A stretch of 64,000 nucleotides of DNA from Natronolimnobius baerhuensis (GTDB lineage Archaea; Halobacteriota; Halobacteria; Halobacteriales; Natrialbaceae). Positions 37,052 through 45,938 of this stretch are shown here, piece after piece. A program made the translations under genes and the position numbers. Numbering within the stretch: the first letter of the stretch is position 1; every line of letters starts with the position of its first letter. The stretch covers positions 1 to 64,000 of the forward strand of contig NZ_MWPH01000005.1 of the NCBI RefSeq assembly GCF_002177135.1, read 5' to 3'. The notes beneath the pieces are model-generated. The model made no database searches and was not told the origin of the DNA. It worked only from the letters and a program-made list of their open reading frames with translations.

Positions 37052-38159
37052 CGCTTTCCCTCCGCTGGCGGCCAACGGCTGACTGTTCGCGAACCGCGTC
37101 AGCAGCGTCGTCGTAGGTGTGCTCTTCGCCGTTCCAGAAGTCCATCGCGAGCACGAACAACTCGACTGTACTCAATCGACGAGCTGACCATCCCGGCGCT
37201 TTTTGGACTAATTCCGTCTGAACGGCTCGACAGCGTCGATCAAGCTTATCGAACATCCGTGATCGGACTTCGATGTCCGCTAAGTCCTCACGGCGGGTGA
37301 CGAATGGGTTGAACAGAAAGCCGATCACCGGCAGCGACGTGAGTTTCTCAGCAGGCGATTGTTCGTCACGGTAGCGACTGTAGACCTCGAGCGGGTTGAC
37401 CTGGACGCCAATATAGTAGCGAATCTGTTGGGCCTCGTCGAGGTCTCGAGGGCGCTGTTCACGATACTCCGCGAGTAGCTCCTCGAACACCGGGTTATCA
37501 GAAACGTCGTCGTCCTCGAGTCGCTCGTCGATCTGTGTGATGAGTTCCTCTACTGGAAAGGTTCGAGTCGTCGTGTAAAACTTCAGGTTGTAATCGAGTT
37601 CCTTGTTCGCAAACTCGCTGGCGACGTCTTGGACGTGAGCCCAGTCACCGCTCATTGCGAAATCCATGTTCCCCGGATCGACCTGGAGAAACGCTTCCAT
37701 CGTGCCATCCGTTCGCTGGACGGTTCTAGCACCTGGCCACGCTCGCTCGATATTAGTCAGATCTTGCGTTCGCTCATCCGGTGCAAATGGCGTGTAGTTG
37801 ATCAACCCGCCTTCGTTCCGGGCGGTATTCGAGTGGGTGTGAGCATGTTCGTCTTTCGCTGAAACGCTGTAGGTCACTCGAGGGCGTTTGCAATAGTGAC
37901 GATAGACATCGGTGAGCCACGTTGCAGCGGACAGGTGTGACGGACTTGCATAGACGGCTGCAACGCCGAGCGCAAGGCCAACAAGAACCAGCGGAAAGAC
38001 AAGCGCATCCACACCGCTGAAGCCACCGATAAGTAAGCCGCCGATCGGGAACCCAAGGAGTACGTAAACGTCTCCCTCGTCAACGTTGACGATTGGGACA
38101 CGGTTCTCTTCGCCCAGTTCATCCATAATTCGTCGGGAAGCAGCGTCTTGATCAGCCAT
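37044..38159 (-). CDS. two-TM conjugation-module membrane protein (VirB3/PrgI-like plus cytosolic domain)
   Basis: A 371-residue protein with two adjacent membrane segments near the N-terminus (VYVLLGFPIGGLLIGGF, LVFPLVLVGLALGVAAVY), then a cytosolic domain of about 270 residues that resembles the N-terminal region of VirB4-type proteins (RTVQRTDGTMEAFLQVDPGN, LNPLEVYSRYRD-like). It precedes and overlaps the VirB4 gene, as VirB3/PrgI-like genes do in secretion clusters. The role as the VirB4 membrane partner is inferred from layout. Confidence 0.6.
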   Translation of the reverse strand: MADQDAASRRIMDELGEENRVPIVNVDEGDVYVLLGFPIGGLLIGGFSGVDALVFPLVLVGLALGVAAVYASPSHLSAATWLTDVYRHYCKRPRVTYSVSAKDEHAHTHSNTARNEGGLINYTPFAPDERTQDLTNIERAWPGARTVQRTDGTMEAFLQVDPGNMDFAMSGDWAHVQDVASEFANKELDYNLKFYTTTRTFPVEELITQIDERLEDDDVSDNPVFEELLAEYREQRPRDLDEAQQIRYYIGVQVNPLEVYSRYRDEQSPAEKLTSLPVIGFLFNPFVTRREDLADIEVRSRMFDKLDRRCRAVQTELVQKAPGWSARRLSTVELFVLAMDFWNGEEHTYDDAADAVREQSAVGRQRRESDE

Positions 38160-38161
38160 GG

Positions 38162-39313
38162 TCAGTAGTATCCTGGATCGTTTTCGGTGCGTCGGTACTG
38201 TGGAACCCCTCGTTGCCCGTGGGCGTCAGCGACGACGTTGTCGTGCGTTGTGCCACCAGCTGCAGCATTCGATGGAGCACCGCTCGAGTTGGCGCTAGAG
38301 CCCCGATGGCGGCCACTAATCTGCTGACCGGCGACTTGCCATGCCGCAGCTTTCGGCCCCCACCGAGCAGCCGTTGTGGCAGCGAGTGGGCCAGCGACTT
38401 TCGCAGCCCCGAGTGTTGCCCCAACTGTGACCGCTCCTTTCGTTGCACCACCGATGGCTTTCGCCGTCAACGGACTCGCATACGCGAAGAGCTTCCAGAT
38501 GAGAACGAGCGCGAAGATCGGGAGCGATGCACCAATAATATAGCTTAGAAACGCGCTCTCCGGGGCAATGGCAGAGTTTGTTCCTGTCCCGAAAAGAAGA
38601 TCATAGCCACGGAAGAGGATTGCAACCGGTAACGGCATAATCGCTAACGGAACGAACTTGATCGCGATTTGCTTCGCAATTCGAGAAACAACGGGGAGAT
38701 ACCCATACGCGACTGCAATCGCAATCGGTGTCGCGTACAAGTAGATGTACAAGAGAATCTCGCGAATGAAAAACAGCGCCTGTAAGATCCACATCGCAAT
38801 CCCACCGATACCAGCCATCAACAGTGCCAGCGCTGGGTTCGTTATTGAGACCTCGAGGAAGTCTAAAACGCCATCGATGAGAGCATCAATACCAGGGACA
38901 AGGGCAATTGTGAAACCGTTCACCAGGTAGAGGGCAAGGACTGCAACCCAGTACCATGTCACGATCAAAACAGCACCAGTCCAGGCAGATCGTCTGGCTT
39001 TTCGGGCCTGATAAACACTCCCAAAGTCGAAGATACGAATGGTGTGATGTCCCTGAACGAATATCACGAGCAACAATAGCGATAAGAGCATGATTTCGCC
39101 GGTGACGAGTGCATCATGCAGCCCTATCCACGGTTCATTTGTTGGCTGGCCGAAGACGAAGTTCCCGTCCGTTTCAGGAACTGGTGTTCCAAACAGCTCC
39201 TCTGAGAGGTAGTCGTATCCGTCGATGAGTCCGTCCTGAAACCACTCGATGATCGTCTCAACGATGTCTTCGAACCATCGGCGACCAAACTCAGTGAGCG
39301 ACATCGGATACAT
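38162..39313 (-). CDS. polytopic TrbL/VirB6-like membrane protein
   Basis: The 383-residue protein has an acidic N-terminus, then about six membrane segments between residues 70 and 290, and a soluble Ala/Gly-rich tail (TKGAVTVGATLGAAKVAGPL) ending in a charged disordered region. This is the layout of TrbL/VirB6 channel proteins. The gene ends two bases before the next ORF begins. Start options are 39313 and 39304. Confidence 0.65.
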   Translation of the reverse strand: MYPMSLTEFGRRWFEDIVETIIEWFQDGLIDGYDYLSEELFGTPVPETDGNFVFGQPTNEPWIGLHDALVTGEIMLLSLLLLVIFVQGHHTIRIFDFGSVYQARKARRSAWTGAVLIVTWYWVAVLALYLVNGFTIALVPGIDALIDGVLDFLEVSITNPALALLMAGIGGIAMWILQALFFIREILLYIYLYATPIAIAVAYGYLPVVSRIAKQIAIKFVPLAIMPLPVAILFRGYDLLFGTGTNSAIAPESAFLSYIIGASLPIFALVLIWKLFAYASPLTAKAIGGATKGAVTVGATLGAAKVAGPLAATTAARWGPKAAAWQVAGQQISGRHRGSSANSSGAPSNAAAGGTTHDNVVADAHGQRGVPQYRRTENDPGYY

Positions 39314-39316
39314 ACC

Positions 39317-40153
39317 CTACTCCACCTCAATTTCGATATCGCACTCAACAAGATCCTCTCCGGTATACGTGACCTCATAGTCTTCAGAGACTGCATCGTC
39401 CAACATAGCAGTCTCAACAGCGACTTCAAAGACTCCATGCTCAGTTTCCGGAGTACACGAAACACGCTCTGATGCCGCTGAAAACGGCCGCCGCTGACTG
39501 TAGATCGTGACTCGTTCACCGGGGGGAAGGTCAATCGTATCTGCATAGCTACCCAGATCGCTTTCCTCGTCATAGATACCACTCTCGTCATACTCATCTC
39601 TACTCGGCGTTTGGCGTGGAACGTCACCAGAAAAGGCGAGATGAGTTGCAGCATCAGGACCACTTCCTTGATTCTTGAGTGTGATGATAGTCTCTGTCCG
39701 GACCTCACGGTCACTCGCCCCCTCAAACATCTCATCCGGATGATTCCGACCGAGTCGCAGGTCGGTAATACGGATATCGGACTCAATCGTCACTGACTGC
39801 GTGGACTGTTCATCGCCGTCCTCGAGCGCAATAATCTCGTACACACCGGGATCGTAGTCAGTCCCAATCGCAATCGAATCACGACTAACACCGGATACAA
39901 TCGACAGTTCGTCGAACAACTCACCATTGGGGTCGATGACGTTTATCTGGTCAATCGACGACTCATTAGTGAACTCGAGGACGAGGTCCGTGTCCTCGAG
40001 AAAGATGTCCGTGAAGACATCGTCACCGTCGAAGTCATTCTCCCCGTTTTCGGAGCCACTATCGGAACTACTGAAGCAACCACTCACGGCGACAGCAGCG
40101 CCGGCTACGATTCCACTGAGGACGGTTCGTCGGGGTATTGGATTCTGTGTCAT
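39317..40153 (-). CDS. Tat-exported lipoprotein in the conjugation module
   Basis: A 278-residue protein with a twin-arginine signal (PRRTVLSGIVAGAAVAVSGC) and lipobox Cys29, then a very acidic linker and a beta-rich mature domain. It overlaps the upstream gene by four bases (ATGA) and lies three bases before the TrbL-like gene. It is probably a surface component of the machine. The family is not recognised. Confidence 0.65.
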   Translation of the reverse strand: MTQNPIPRRTVLSGIVAGAAVAVSGCFSSSDSGSENGENDFDGDDVFTDIFLEDTDLVLEFTNESSIDQINVIDPNGELFDELSIVSGVSRDSIAIGTDYDPGVYEIIALEDGDEQSTQSVTIESDIRITDLRLGRNHPDEMFEGASDREVRTETIITLKNQGSGPDAATHLAFSGDVPRQTPSRDEYDESGIYDEESDLGSYADTIDLPPGERVTIYSQRRPFSAASERVSCTPETEHGVFEVAVETAMLDDAVSEDYEVTYTGEDLVECDIEIEVE

Positions 40154-41889
40154 GGGTTGTGTTCGTCAGGGATTCGAAGAAACGAGCCGAGTTTCAGACC
40201 CGCATACAGAGCCACGAGAAACGGAATCGAGAGCCAGACAATATCGACAAACAGTGTAAACCAGCCACTAGCGGTCGTCAGCGGATGCCAAGACACACTC
40301 GCTGTATCTCCAACGTACGCAGGGTTGTTCATCCGCCACGAATCAGGATGGTACTCTGCAGTGTGAATACCGGGCTGTGTGAGTGTGACCGTCGCTTGAC
40401 CCGTTGCGTTTGTCTCGACACGCTCACCGGCAATCGAGATGTAGCCATCACGCGTCGAAGCGCCGATTGGCCTAAATCGAGGATCGTTCTCGAACGGGTC
40501 CTCGAGCATGATCGGGTTCCCAGTCTCGACGTCGTGAAGCGACACCTCGAGCGTCATCGTTGACTCATCCTGCTCGAGGATTTCGACAGATAACTCACTC
40601 TCACGGATTTCGCGTTCTGCGCCACCTTCTGGCTCGACTAACTCAGCAGTCGTCCCACGGACGATACCCTGTACCTCGAGGTGATCACGGTCGAACTCAT
40701 CGTACCGTACGGCAAGCCCATACGAGCGCGTATAGGGTTCCTCGAGAACGTCGATATCGACGTGTTCGTGGATCGTCTCATTCGGGGACGGACGGTCACT
40801 ACCCCACACTTCGACGATGTCTGGTCCGTCATAGATGGGATCTGCACGAGGACCAGCCTCGGATGGATACGCCCTCACAAACACTGGCAGCGCATCCGAG
40901 TGACGCTCAACACTATCTGTTGCTGAAGACTCTACGAGGTGATCCCAGTCCGTGTCTCGAGCAGTGTAATAGCGCCAGTTACCACGAACGGCAGCGTCCC
41001 CATCTTCTGAAAGGATGTATCCATGCCACGGCTGTGCCTGGTAGATCGCAACGCCTGTGTCTCCATCTGGGTACTCAGCGTAGTAGATCGATGCCGACAG
41101 ATCGTAGACTTCGACCTCGAGGTCACTCGAGACCGTGAGATTATCGACCTCCGTTTCAGTCTGGTTACCGCCTGGTAGCTCTCGTTCGTGCCAGACCTCG
41201 ATATCTGCTTCAAACGTCAGCGTTGATGGCCCGCTCCCATCGAGAGCATACTCGAGTACTGGGGTATGCGTTCCATCCTGCGTTGAAATCGTCTCTTCAT
41301 CCTGTTTCAGCCGAACCTCGTCAACGCCGTGCTCGAGCACAGACCAGTCGCTGGAGAACGTGCTATTGTTGCTGCCGGGAGTGCGGACACGATAATCTAC
41401 AAATCCACGAAAATCACCGTCAGGTGCGACATACTGCGGTGTCTCCGTCTCATCTTGATGGACGATCGTCGATGGTTGAAGCGCAAATGATGTTGCATGA
41501 GCCTCTGCTATCACACTCGAGTTCTGCGTCTCAGCACTCGCCGGGTACACCGATGTGTTTCGATCACCGGCCTCGAGTGTATCAAAGTCTGCTGCAGTCC
41601 AGGTTGCCGCTGTATCTGGAGGTTCAGCAAACGAGATGTCAGTGCACTCTCCAAGTTCTTGCATGTCGGTTCGGTTCTCGCCATGTTGCTCATAGTACTC
41701 CTCGTCGCTGCGACACTCGTTTGGCAACTTCGACCACAGCGTTGCTGTCTCGTTTTCGTCGAGCCCACTCCCTCCGGGGTCGGGTCGTGGCGGATGGTCA
41801 GTACTTGCGGTGCTGGGGACCGTAATAAGACTCCCAGCGAGGAGGACGATCCCGATGGAGAGTGCCAACTGACGTATTTGGAGAGCCAT
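40150..41889 (-). CDS. large exported, membrane-anchored surface protein
   Basis: A 579-residue protein with an N-terminal signal (LALSIGIVLLAGSLITVPSTAST), a large acidic beta-rich exterior with many Asn-x-Ser/Thr sites suited to N-glycosylation, and one C-terminal membrane segment (FTLFVDIVWLSIPFLVALYAG) with a short basic tail. It is a plausible pilus or contact protein of the conjugation machine. No enzymatic motif was recognised. Confidence 0.65.
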   Translation of the reverse strand: MALQIRQLALSIGIVLLAGSLITVPSTASTDHPPRPDPGGSGLDENETATLWSKLPNECRSDEEYYEQHGENRTDMQELGECTDISFAEPPDTAATWTAADFDTLEAGDRNTSVYPASAETQNSSVIAEAHATSFALQPSTIVHQDETETPQYVAPDGDFRGFVDYRVRTPGSNNSTFSSDWSVLEHGVDEVRLKQDEETISTQDGTHTPVLEYALDGSGPSTLTFEADIEVWHERELPGGNQTETEVDNLTVSSDLEVEVYDLSASIYYAEYPDGDTGVAIYQAQPWHGYILSEDGDAAVRGNWRYYTARDTDWDHLVESSATDSVERHSDALPVFVRAYPSEAGPRADPIYDGPDIVEVWGSDRPSPNETIHEHVDIDVLEEPYTRSYGLAVRYDEFDRDHLEVQGIVRGTTAELVEPEGGAEREIRESELSVEILEQDESTMTLEVSLHDVETGNPIMLEDPFENDPRFRPIGASTRDGYISIAGERVETNATGQATVTLTQPGIHTAEYHPDSWRMNNPAYVGDTASVSWHPLTTASGWFTLFVDIVWLSIPFLVALYAGLKLGSFLRIPDEHNP

Positions 41890-41918
41890 GGACTTGCGTA
41901 TTCAGTTGGGTGTCTGGA

Positions 41919-42341
41919 TCACCACGGCACCAAGTCAACACATTCGGCGAGCGGAAGCCCCATCGTCGATCCGGCCACAGTATACAGCGGCCCGAGGACG
42001 AGCAGGATGATCGCAGATTTGAGAGCAGTTCTCTTGTGTTGTTTCAGCCCCTTTTTCTGCTCAGGATTCACGGTGAACATCTCAGCGAGTGAATCCGCTT
42101 GCCAGACAACAACCAGACCGATGATACCGAGTGCTGTCGTGATCTGGAAGAAGCCCGAAATCATGTCCGGAAGTTGCTCTGCTTCGCAGACTACGCCGTC
42201 CTGCGCGACGACCGGTTTGATCAGAACGAGGCTGAACAGAACTATCGAGAGGGATAGCTGCCGAACAAGCCGCCACGGCACGCGCCCAGAGTTCGTCCGC
42301 GATTCTATCGACTCCGTATTTTCATCGAAAGGTGTCGTCAT
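41919..42341 (-). CDS. small two- or three-TM protein, VirB2/TrbC pilin-like candidate
   Basis: A 140-residue protein with a first hydrophobic segment ending in VVAQDG (LVRQLSLSIVLFSLVLIKP), a second (ISGFFQITTALGIIGLVVVW) and a third (SAIILLVLGPLYTVAGS). A signal-like first segment plus two further helices and small size resemble VirB2/TrbC pilins. It is the second gene of the cluster. Pilin identity is inferred. Confidence 0.55.
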   Translation of the reverse strand: MTTPFDENTESIESRTNSGRVPWRLVRQLSLSIVLFSLVLIKPVVAQDGVVCEAEQLPDMISGFFQITTALGIIGLVVVWQADSLAEMFTVNPEQKKGLKQHKRTALKSAIILLVLGPLYTVAGSTMGLPLAECVDLVPW

Positions 42342-42371
42342 CTTTGGTCACGTTGGGGAAAGTTGTCTGCG

Positions 42372-42692
42372 TCACTCTGTTGTGGACTGCTGCATTGACT
42401 CCGCCTGCTCTGCAACTAAGTGCTCTAAATCATCGATTCGGCTTGTCTGCTCGAGGATTTCATCAAATTCATAGCCCTGTTCAACTGCCTGTTCAAACAG
42501 GGTGCGAAATTCGTGTGGGTTGATGTCACGAATTTGCATTTCGTCTTTGAGCGCTCGGCGAAAGAGCGCAGACGCATTGATGTGGCCGTTCCACTGGAGG
42601 AACAGTTCATCTATCTCCTCGAGGGTTACTGATCGTGACTGCATAGAGTTTCTGGAGGGGATAATGGTGAGTGAATCACGCTGCCTCACCAT
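42372..42692 (-). CDS. small cytosolic protein, first gene of the conjugation-like operon
   Basis: A 106-residue acidic protein with helices around VTLEEIDELFLQWNG, INASALFRRALKDE and a C-terminal coiled coil (EILEQTSRIDDLEHLVAEQAES). It is preceded by a TATA box (TTTATATA at 42710-42717 on this strand), whose spacing suggests a leaderless message starting at ATG 42692; 42644 is the alternative. It could regulate the cluster. Confidence 0.6.
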   Translation of the reverse strand: MVRQRDSLTIIPSRNSMQSRSVTLEEIDELFLQWNGHINASALFRRALKDEMQIRDINPHEFRTLFEQAVEQGYEFDEILEQTSRIDDLEHLVAEQAESMQQSTTE

Positions 42693-42709
42693 TTAGTGGT
42701 GGTCTCCAG

Positions 42710-42717
42710 TATATAAA
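42710..42717 (-). promoter_or_regulatory. TATA box of the conjugation-like operon
   Basis: TTTATATA on the minus strand sits about 20 bases ahead of ATG 42692. It is the only strong promoter seen before the nine-gene run. The rest of 42693-43023 is AT-rich and shows no gene. Confidence 0.5.
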
Positions 42718-43023
42718 TTCTTCTAATGTAATTACTAAATTATTAGTCCTCTGGTGTGGATTTTGGTTGAATAGGATTCCACTGCAGCTCAAGAGAAAAG
42801 GGTAACTGGACATGGTCGAAACCGAGGTAAGCACCTTCAAACAACAGTGTTCTAATCGATAGATCAAGCTACACCAGTGTTACCTCATTGAAGGTGGGAA
42901 GTATCTACATTTTCAGAGTTGAAGCGACACGCAGTGGCCACTTGAGAGGATATGACTTGAGGACTGACGCTACTGAGTAAAGTGGGAGTATTATTTCAAG
43001 AGCCTCTGAGCACCTTTTGGCTA

Positions 43024-43401
43024 TTACACCGGCAAAGTCAGACAGTACGCCTCAATATTTGGGGCAAGTGAAATGACCTGCTCGCGTTTTCTCAGGTTTG
43101 CTTTCCGGGAGTGGATACGAGTCTCCAGTTGTCCAAGACGTTGTTTCTGGTTCCGAATTGCGATGCGCATATCCGATCCCGTTGTCGCTTTTTGTTCGTA
43201 CGAATCGATGAACGACTGGATCCGATCTCGTTCTGCTTGCTCATAGGCTTCCAAGTCAGAGAGTTCTTTCTGAACGTCCTGCTGACGGTTTTCGAGGAGA
43301 TCTTCGCGGATGTCGGCGACCATACTACTGATGTACCTCTCAGCGGCGTCCTCGAGGTCACCTCGTTGTTGGACCGTGATGGGGTCTGGCCCGAATTCTT
43401 T
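43024..43401 (-). pseudogene. C-terminal remnant of a larger protein, possibly a helicase
   Basis: The frame is open from 43401 without a start codon until ATG 43323, and the sequence before that ATG is already protein-like (DPITVQQRGDLEDAAERYISS). It continues as a long coiled coil (DIREDLLENRQQDVQKELSD) to a hydrophobic end (AYCLTLPV). Such tails occur in large helicase-type defence or plasmid proteins. The missing 5' part suggests truncation at the edge of the module. Confidence 0.45.
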
Positions 43402-43505
43402 TCACACTCGGTAGTTACAGTGAGGGAACGATCTTGGAAAATTCCTCGCCCAATGTTACGGCCACCAATTTATTCTATTATACTAGGGTATTGTTTTAGT
43501 ATCTC

Positions 43506-43527
43506 ACTACCATGGTAGTTATATATC
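43506..43527. promoter_or_regulatory. 14-base palindrome and TATA box before the histidine kinase
   Basis: ACTACCATGGTAGT (43506-43519) is a perfect palindrome, directly followed by TTATATATCG. The kinase ATG is at 43550. A repressor bound here would cover the TATA box. Confidence 0.5.
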
Positions 43528-43549
43528 GACGATACCGTACCGGGCGACG

Positions 43550-44809
43550 ATGAGGCACTGGAATCGACTTCTTACAGCACTAGGTCTCTTTATCCTCACT
43601 ATTGGCGGCGTGAGAACAGGTAATGCGTTGTTGAGCGAAGGAATACCACTGGATGACGTACTGGCAGGGATAGTGATTGAGGTAATTCTCATCGGCCTTC
43701 CCGGCCTTGCACTAATGTTCGTTGGATTAATGTTGCCCAAGTGGTCAATACTGCCTGTATTCTATTCACGAATTATCATGTTCGCCGTCGGCGGTGTCGT
43801 CGTCGCAAGTGTTGTTACCGTATTGAGACAATTGCATCCTGCCGTTGAGATAGTCGGTATAACCACCAGTACACAGCTCATCCTATTGTCGGTCGGTTCG
43901 GTTGCAGGACTCTTGTTGGGCGTTGAAAACGCGCACACCCTCACGAAAGCCAAAACCCTCGAAAAGAAAAACGCCGAACTTGAACAGAAGTATCGTCTAG
44001 AGAAACAGAACAAGGAACTGAAACAAACGGAGCGACGCCTCGAAGAAGCGGTATCGGAACTGGAATCATCAAACGAACGGTTAGAAGAGTTTGCATACGC
44101 CGTTTCCCACGATTTGCAGGAACCGCTCCGGATGATCACGAGCTACCTGCAACTGCTTGAGCAACGATACGAGGACGACCTTGACGACGAGGGCGAGGAG
44201 TTCATCGAGTTCGCAGTCGATGGGGCCGAACGAATGCGCTCGATGATCGACGGGTTGCTCGATTATTCGCGGGTACAGACGCAGGGGGATCCGTTCGATA
44301 CCGTCGATCTTGATGATGTTCTTGACGATGTTCTCACCGATCTACAGTTCAGGGTCGAAGAAAGCAATGCCGAAATCGAACGTGAGCCATTACCGACGGT
44401 CGAAGGCGACAGAAGTCAATTACGGCAGGTATTCCAGAATCTGCTCACAAACGCGATCGATTATAGTGGCGAGGACCCTCCACGAATATACATCTCGGCG
44501 GAACGCGATGGACCGGCGTGGACAATATCCGTCAGTGACAACGGTATTGGGATCGATCCGTCCGATGCCGAGCGCATCTTCGGTATCTTCGAGCGCCTTC
44601 ACTCGATCGATGAACACACTGGCTCAGGTATCGGGTTGGCAGTTTGTAAGCGGATCATCGAGCGTCACGATGGAACCATCTGGGTCGACTCTGAACCTGG
44701 TTCAGGATCGACGTTTTCCTTTACGCTCCCCGATGCCGAAGCTGTATCAAACGACCTCAATCATAACAACGAGACGAAGCCCACCCGCCACACCTATAGT
44801 AACCGTTAG
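43550..44809 (+). CDS. membrane sensor histidine kinase
   Basis: A 419-residue kinase. Four or so membrane segments fill residues 1-125, a coiled coil follows (about 130-175), then the HisKA domain with FAYAVSHDLQEPLRMI and the HATPase domain with QNLLTNAIDYS, DNGIGI and GSGIGLAVCKR. It has no PAS or receiver domain. The last residues (TYSNR) are encoded by the end of the inserted IS630 element; without it the frame would end at a TAG right at the insertion point. No response regulator is adjacent. Confidence 0.88.
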   Translation: MRHWNRLLTALGLFILTIGGVRTGNALLSEGIPLDDVLAGIVIEVILIGLPGLALMFVGLMLPKWSILPVFYSRIIMFAVGGVVVASVVTVLRQLHPAVEIVGITTSTQLILLSVGSVAGLLLGVENAHTLTKAKTLEKKNAELEQKYRLEKQNKELKQTERRLEEAVSELESSNERLEEFAYAVSHDLQEPLRMITSYLQLLEQRYEDDLDDEGEEFIEFAVDGAERMRSMIDGLLDYSRVQTQGDPFDTVDLDDVLDDVLTDLQFRVEESNAEIEREPLPTVEGDRSQLRQVFQNLLTNAIDYSGEDPPRIYISAERDGPAWTISVSDNGIGIDPSDAERIFGIFERLHSIDEHTGSGIGLAVCKRIIERHDGTIWVDSEPGSGSTFSFTLPDAEAVSNDLNHNNETKPTRHTYSNR

Positions 44810-44841
44810 AATTTTCCGCCCATAGATTGTTGCTACTTCTA

Positions 44842-45366
44842 ATGGATCATCTCGACGAGATCTCCGTCGAAGAACTTCACGACGCACTCAACAACGTCGA
44901 GGGAAGGAAGCCGACACAACGGCTGTTAGCGGCAATTGCGTACAAAAACGGCGTTACGCAGACCGAACTAGCCGAGTGGCATAACACCGGCCGGCGAACA
45001 ATCTATAGTTGGCTCAAACGACTCGACACTGACGAGTCGCTTGAGCAGGCCGTTACTGATGCTCACCAGTCTGGAAGAAAACGAAAAATCTCAGGAAAAG
45101 AGCAACAAGAGTTCGAAGAAACAGTCCACAGGTCTCCTGAAGAAGTTGGCTTTGACGCGCCGGCGTGGACGCCGGCGCTCGTCCAGCAGCATCTCGCCGA
45201 GACATACGATGTCGAATACTCAATCCCGAGTTGCCGGCGGTTGCTCAAAGAAGCGGGATTGAGCTTCCAAAAACCACGCCGTACTGCCGCCGAATCAGAT
45301 GCTGAGGATCAAGAAACGTTCCGCGAGGAACTCAAAAAAAGCGGCGGGAAATGGACGCCACAGTAG
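44842..45366 (+). CDS. IS630 transposase, N-terminal frame (HTH)
   Basis: A 174-residue frame with two helix-turn-helix units (QRLLAAIAYKNGVTQTELAE, SLEQAVTDAHQSGRKRK) and the winged-helix segment before the DDE core. It ends out of frame with the catalytic half. Seven A residues (45334-45340, CTCAAAAAAAGC) are a -1 slippage site; slippage gives LKKKRREMDATVV, the continuous sequence expected for this family. Fusion by frameshifting or a one-base loss are both possible. Confidence 0.8.
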   Translation: MDHLDEISVEELHDALNNVEGRKPTQRLLAAIAYKNGVTQTELAEWHNTGRRTIYSWLKRLDTDESLEQAVTDAHQSGRKRKISGKEQQEFEETVHRSPEEVGFDAPAWTPALVQQHLAETYDVEYSIPSCRRLLKEAGLSFQKPRRTAAESDAEDQETFREELKKSGGKWTPQ

Positions 45367-45842
45367 TCTGTATCGATCAAACCAAGAAATCCGTCCAAGT
45401 TGAGCCGCGTGCCGCGTGGTTTCCTCGCGGCACGCGACCGTCTGTTGAATTGTCCGGACAACGCGACTGGACGTGTCACTTAGGCGAGATCACCGAGGAC
45501 GGTGATCGCTTTTTCTCTCGATTTGAAGAGTACGTTACCGCCGATCACGCAAAACATTTCATTCTCGCGTTATGCCAAGAGTTCGAAGATGACTTGATTA
45601 TTGTGTTGGATGGAGCGCCGTATTTTCGGGCGTCGGCCGTCACGGACCTGGCGGCCCGTGACGACCTCGCCTTCGTAACATTGCCAGCGTATTCACCTGA
45701 GCTAAATCCGGTCGAAGAGTGCTGGAGACAACTCCAAGCGGCACTCAGCAATCGCTTCTTTGACTCACTCAACGAGCTCACAGCAGCGATTGATACAGCT
45801 ATTGATCAACTCTCGCTTCCAGAAGTGAGCAATTATTTCTAA
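45351..45842 (+). CDS. IS630 transposase, DDE catalytic frame
   Basis: A 163-residue frame carrying the catalytic triad: Asp in VCIDQTKKS, Asp in IVLDGAPYF and Glu in NPVEECWRQLQ. It is in the -1 frame relative to the first part and overlaps it by 16 bases. It is probably translated only as a fusion. Confidence 0.8.
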   Translation: MDATVVCIDQTKKSVQVEPRAAWFPRGTRPSVELSGQRDWTCHLGEITEDGDRFFSRFEEYVTADHAKHFILALCQEFEDDLIIVLDGAPYFRASAVTDLAARDDLAFVTLPAYSPELNPVEECWRQLQAALSNRFFDSLNELTAAIDTAIDQLSLPEVSNYF

Positions 45843-45938
45843 CGTCTACTATAGTATTCCTTTCCCGATTTTTAAACCACAGTACTATGCGGAAACAAAC
45901 AGAATCTACAGGAAGATGGGCGTCGAAGGGACGAATCT

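Larger units (their letters stand above)
44797..45851. mobile_element. IS630-family insertion sequence
   Basis: The ends TAGTAACCGTTAGAA and (inward from the right) TAGTAGACGTTAGAA are inverted repeats, each flanked by TA as expected for the TA target of IS630 elements. Two overlapping transposase frames lie inside. The insertion is at the last codon of the histidine kinase gene. Confidence 0.85.
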
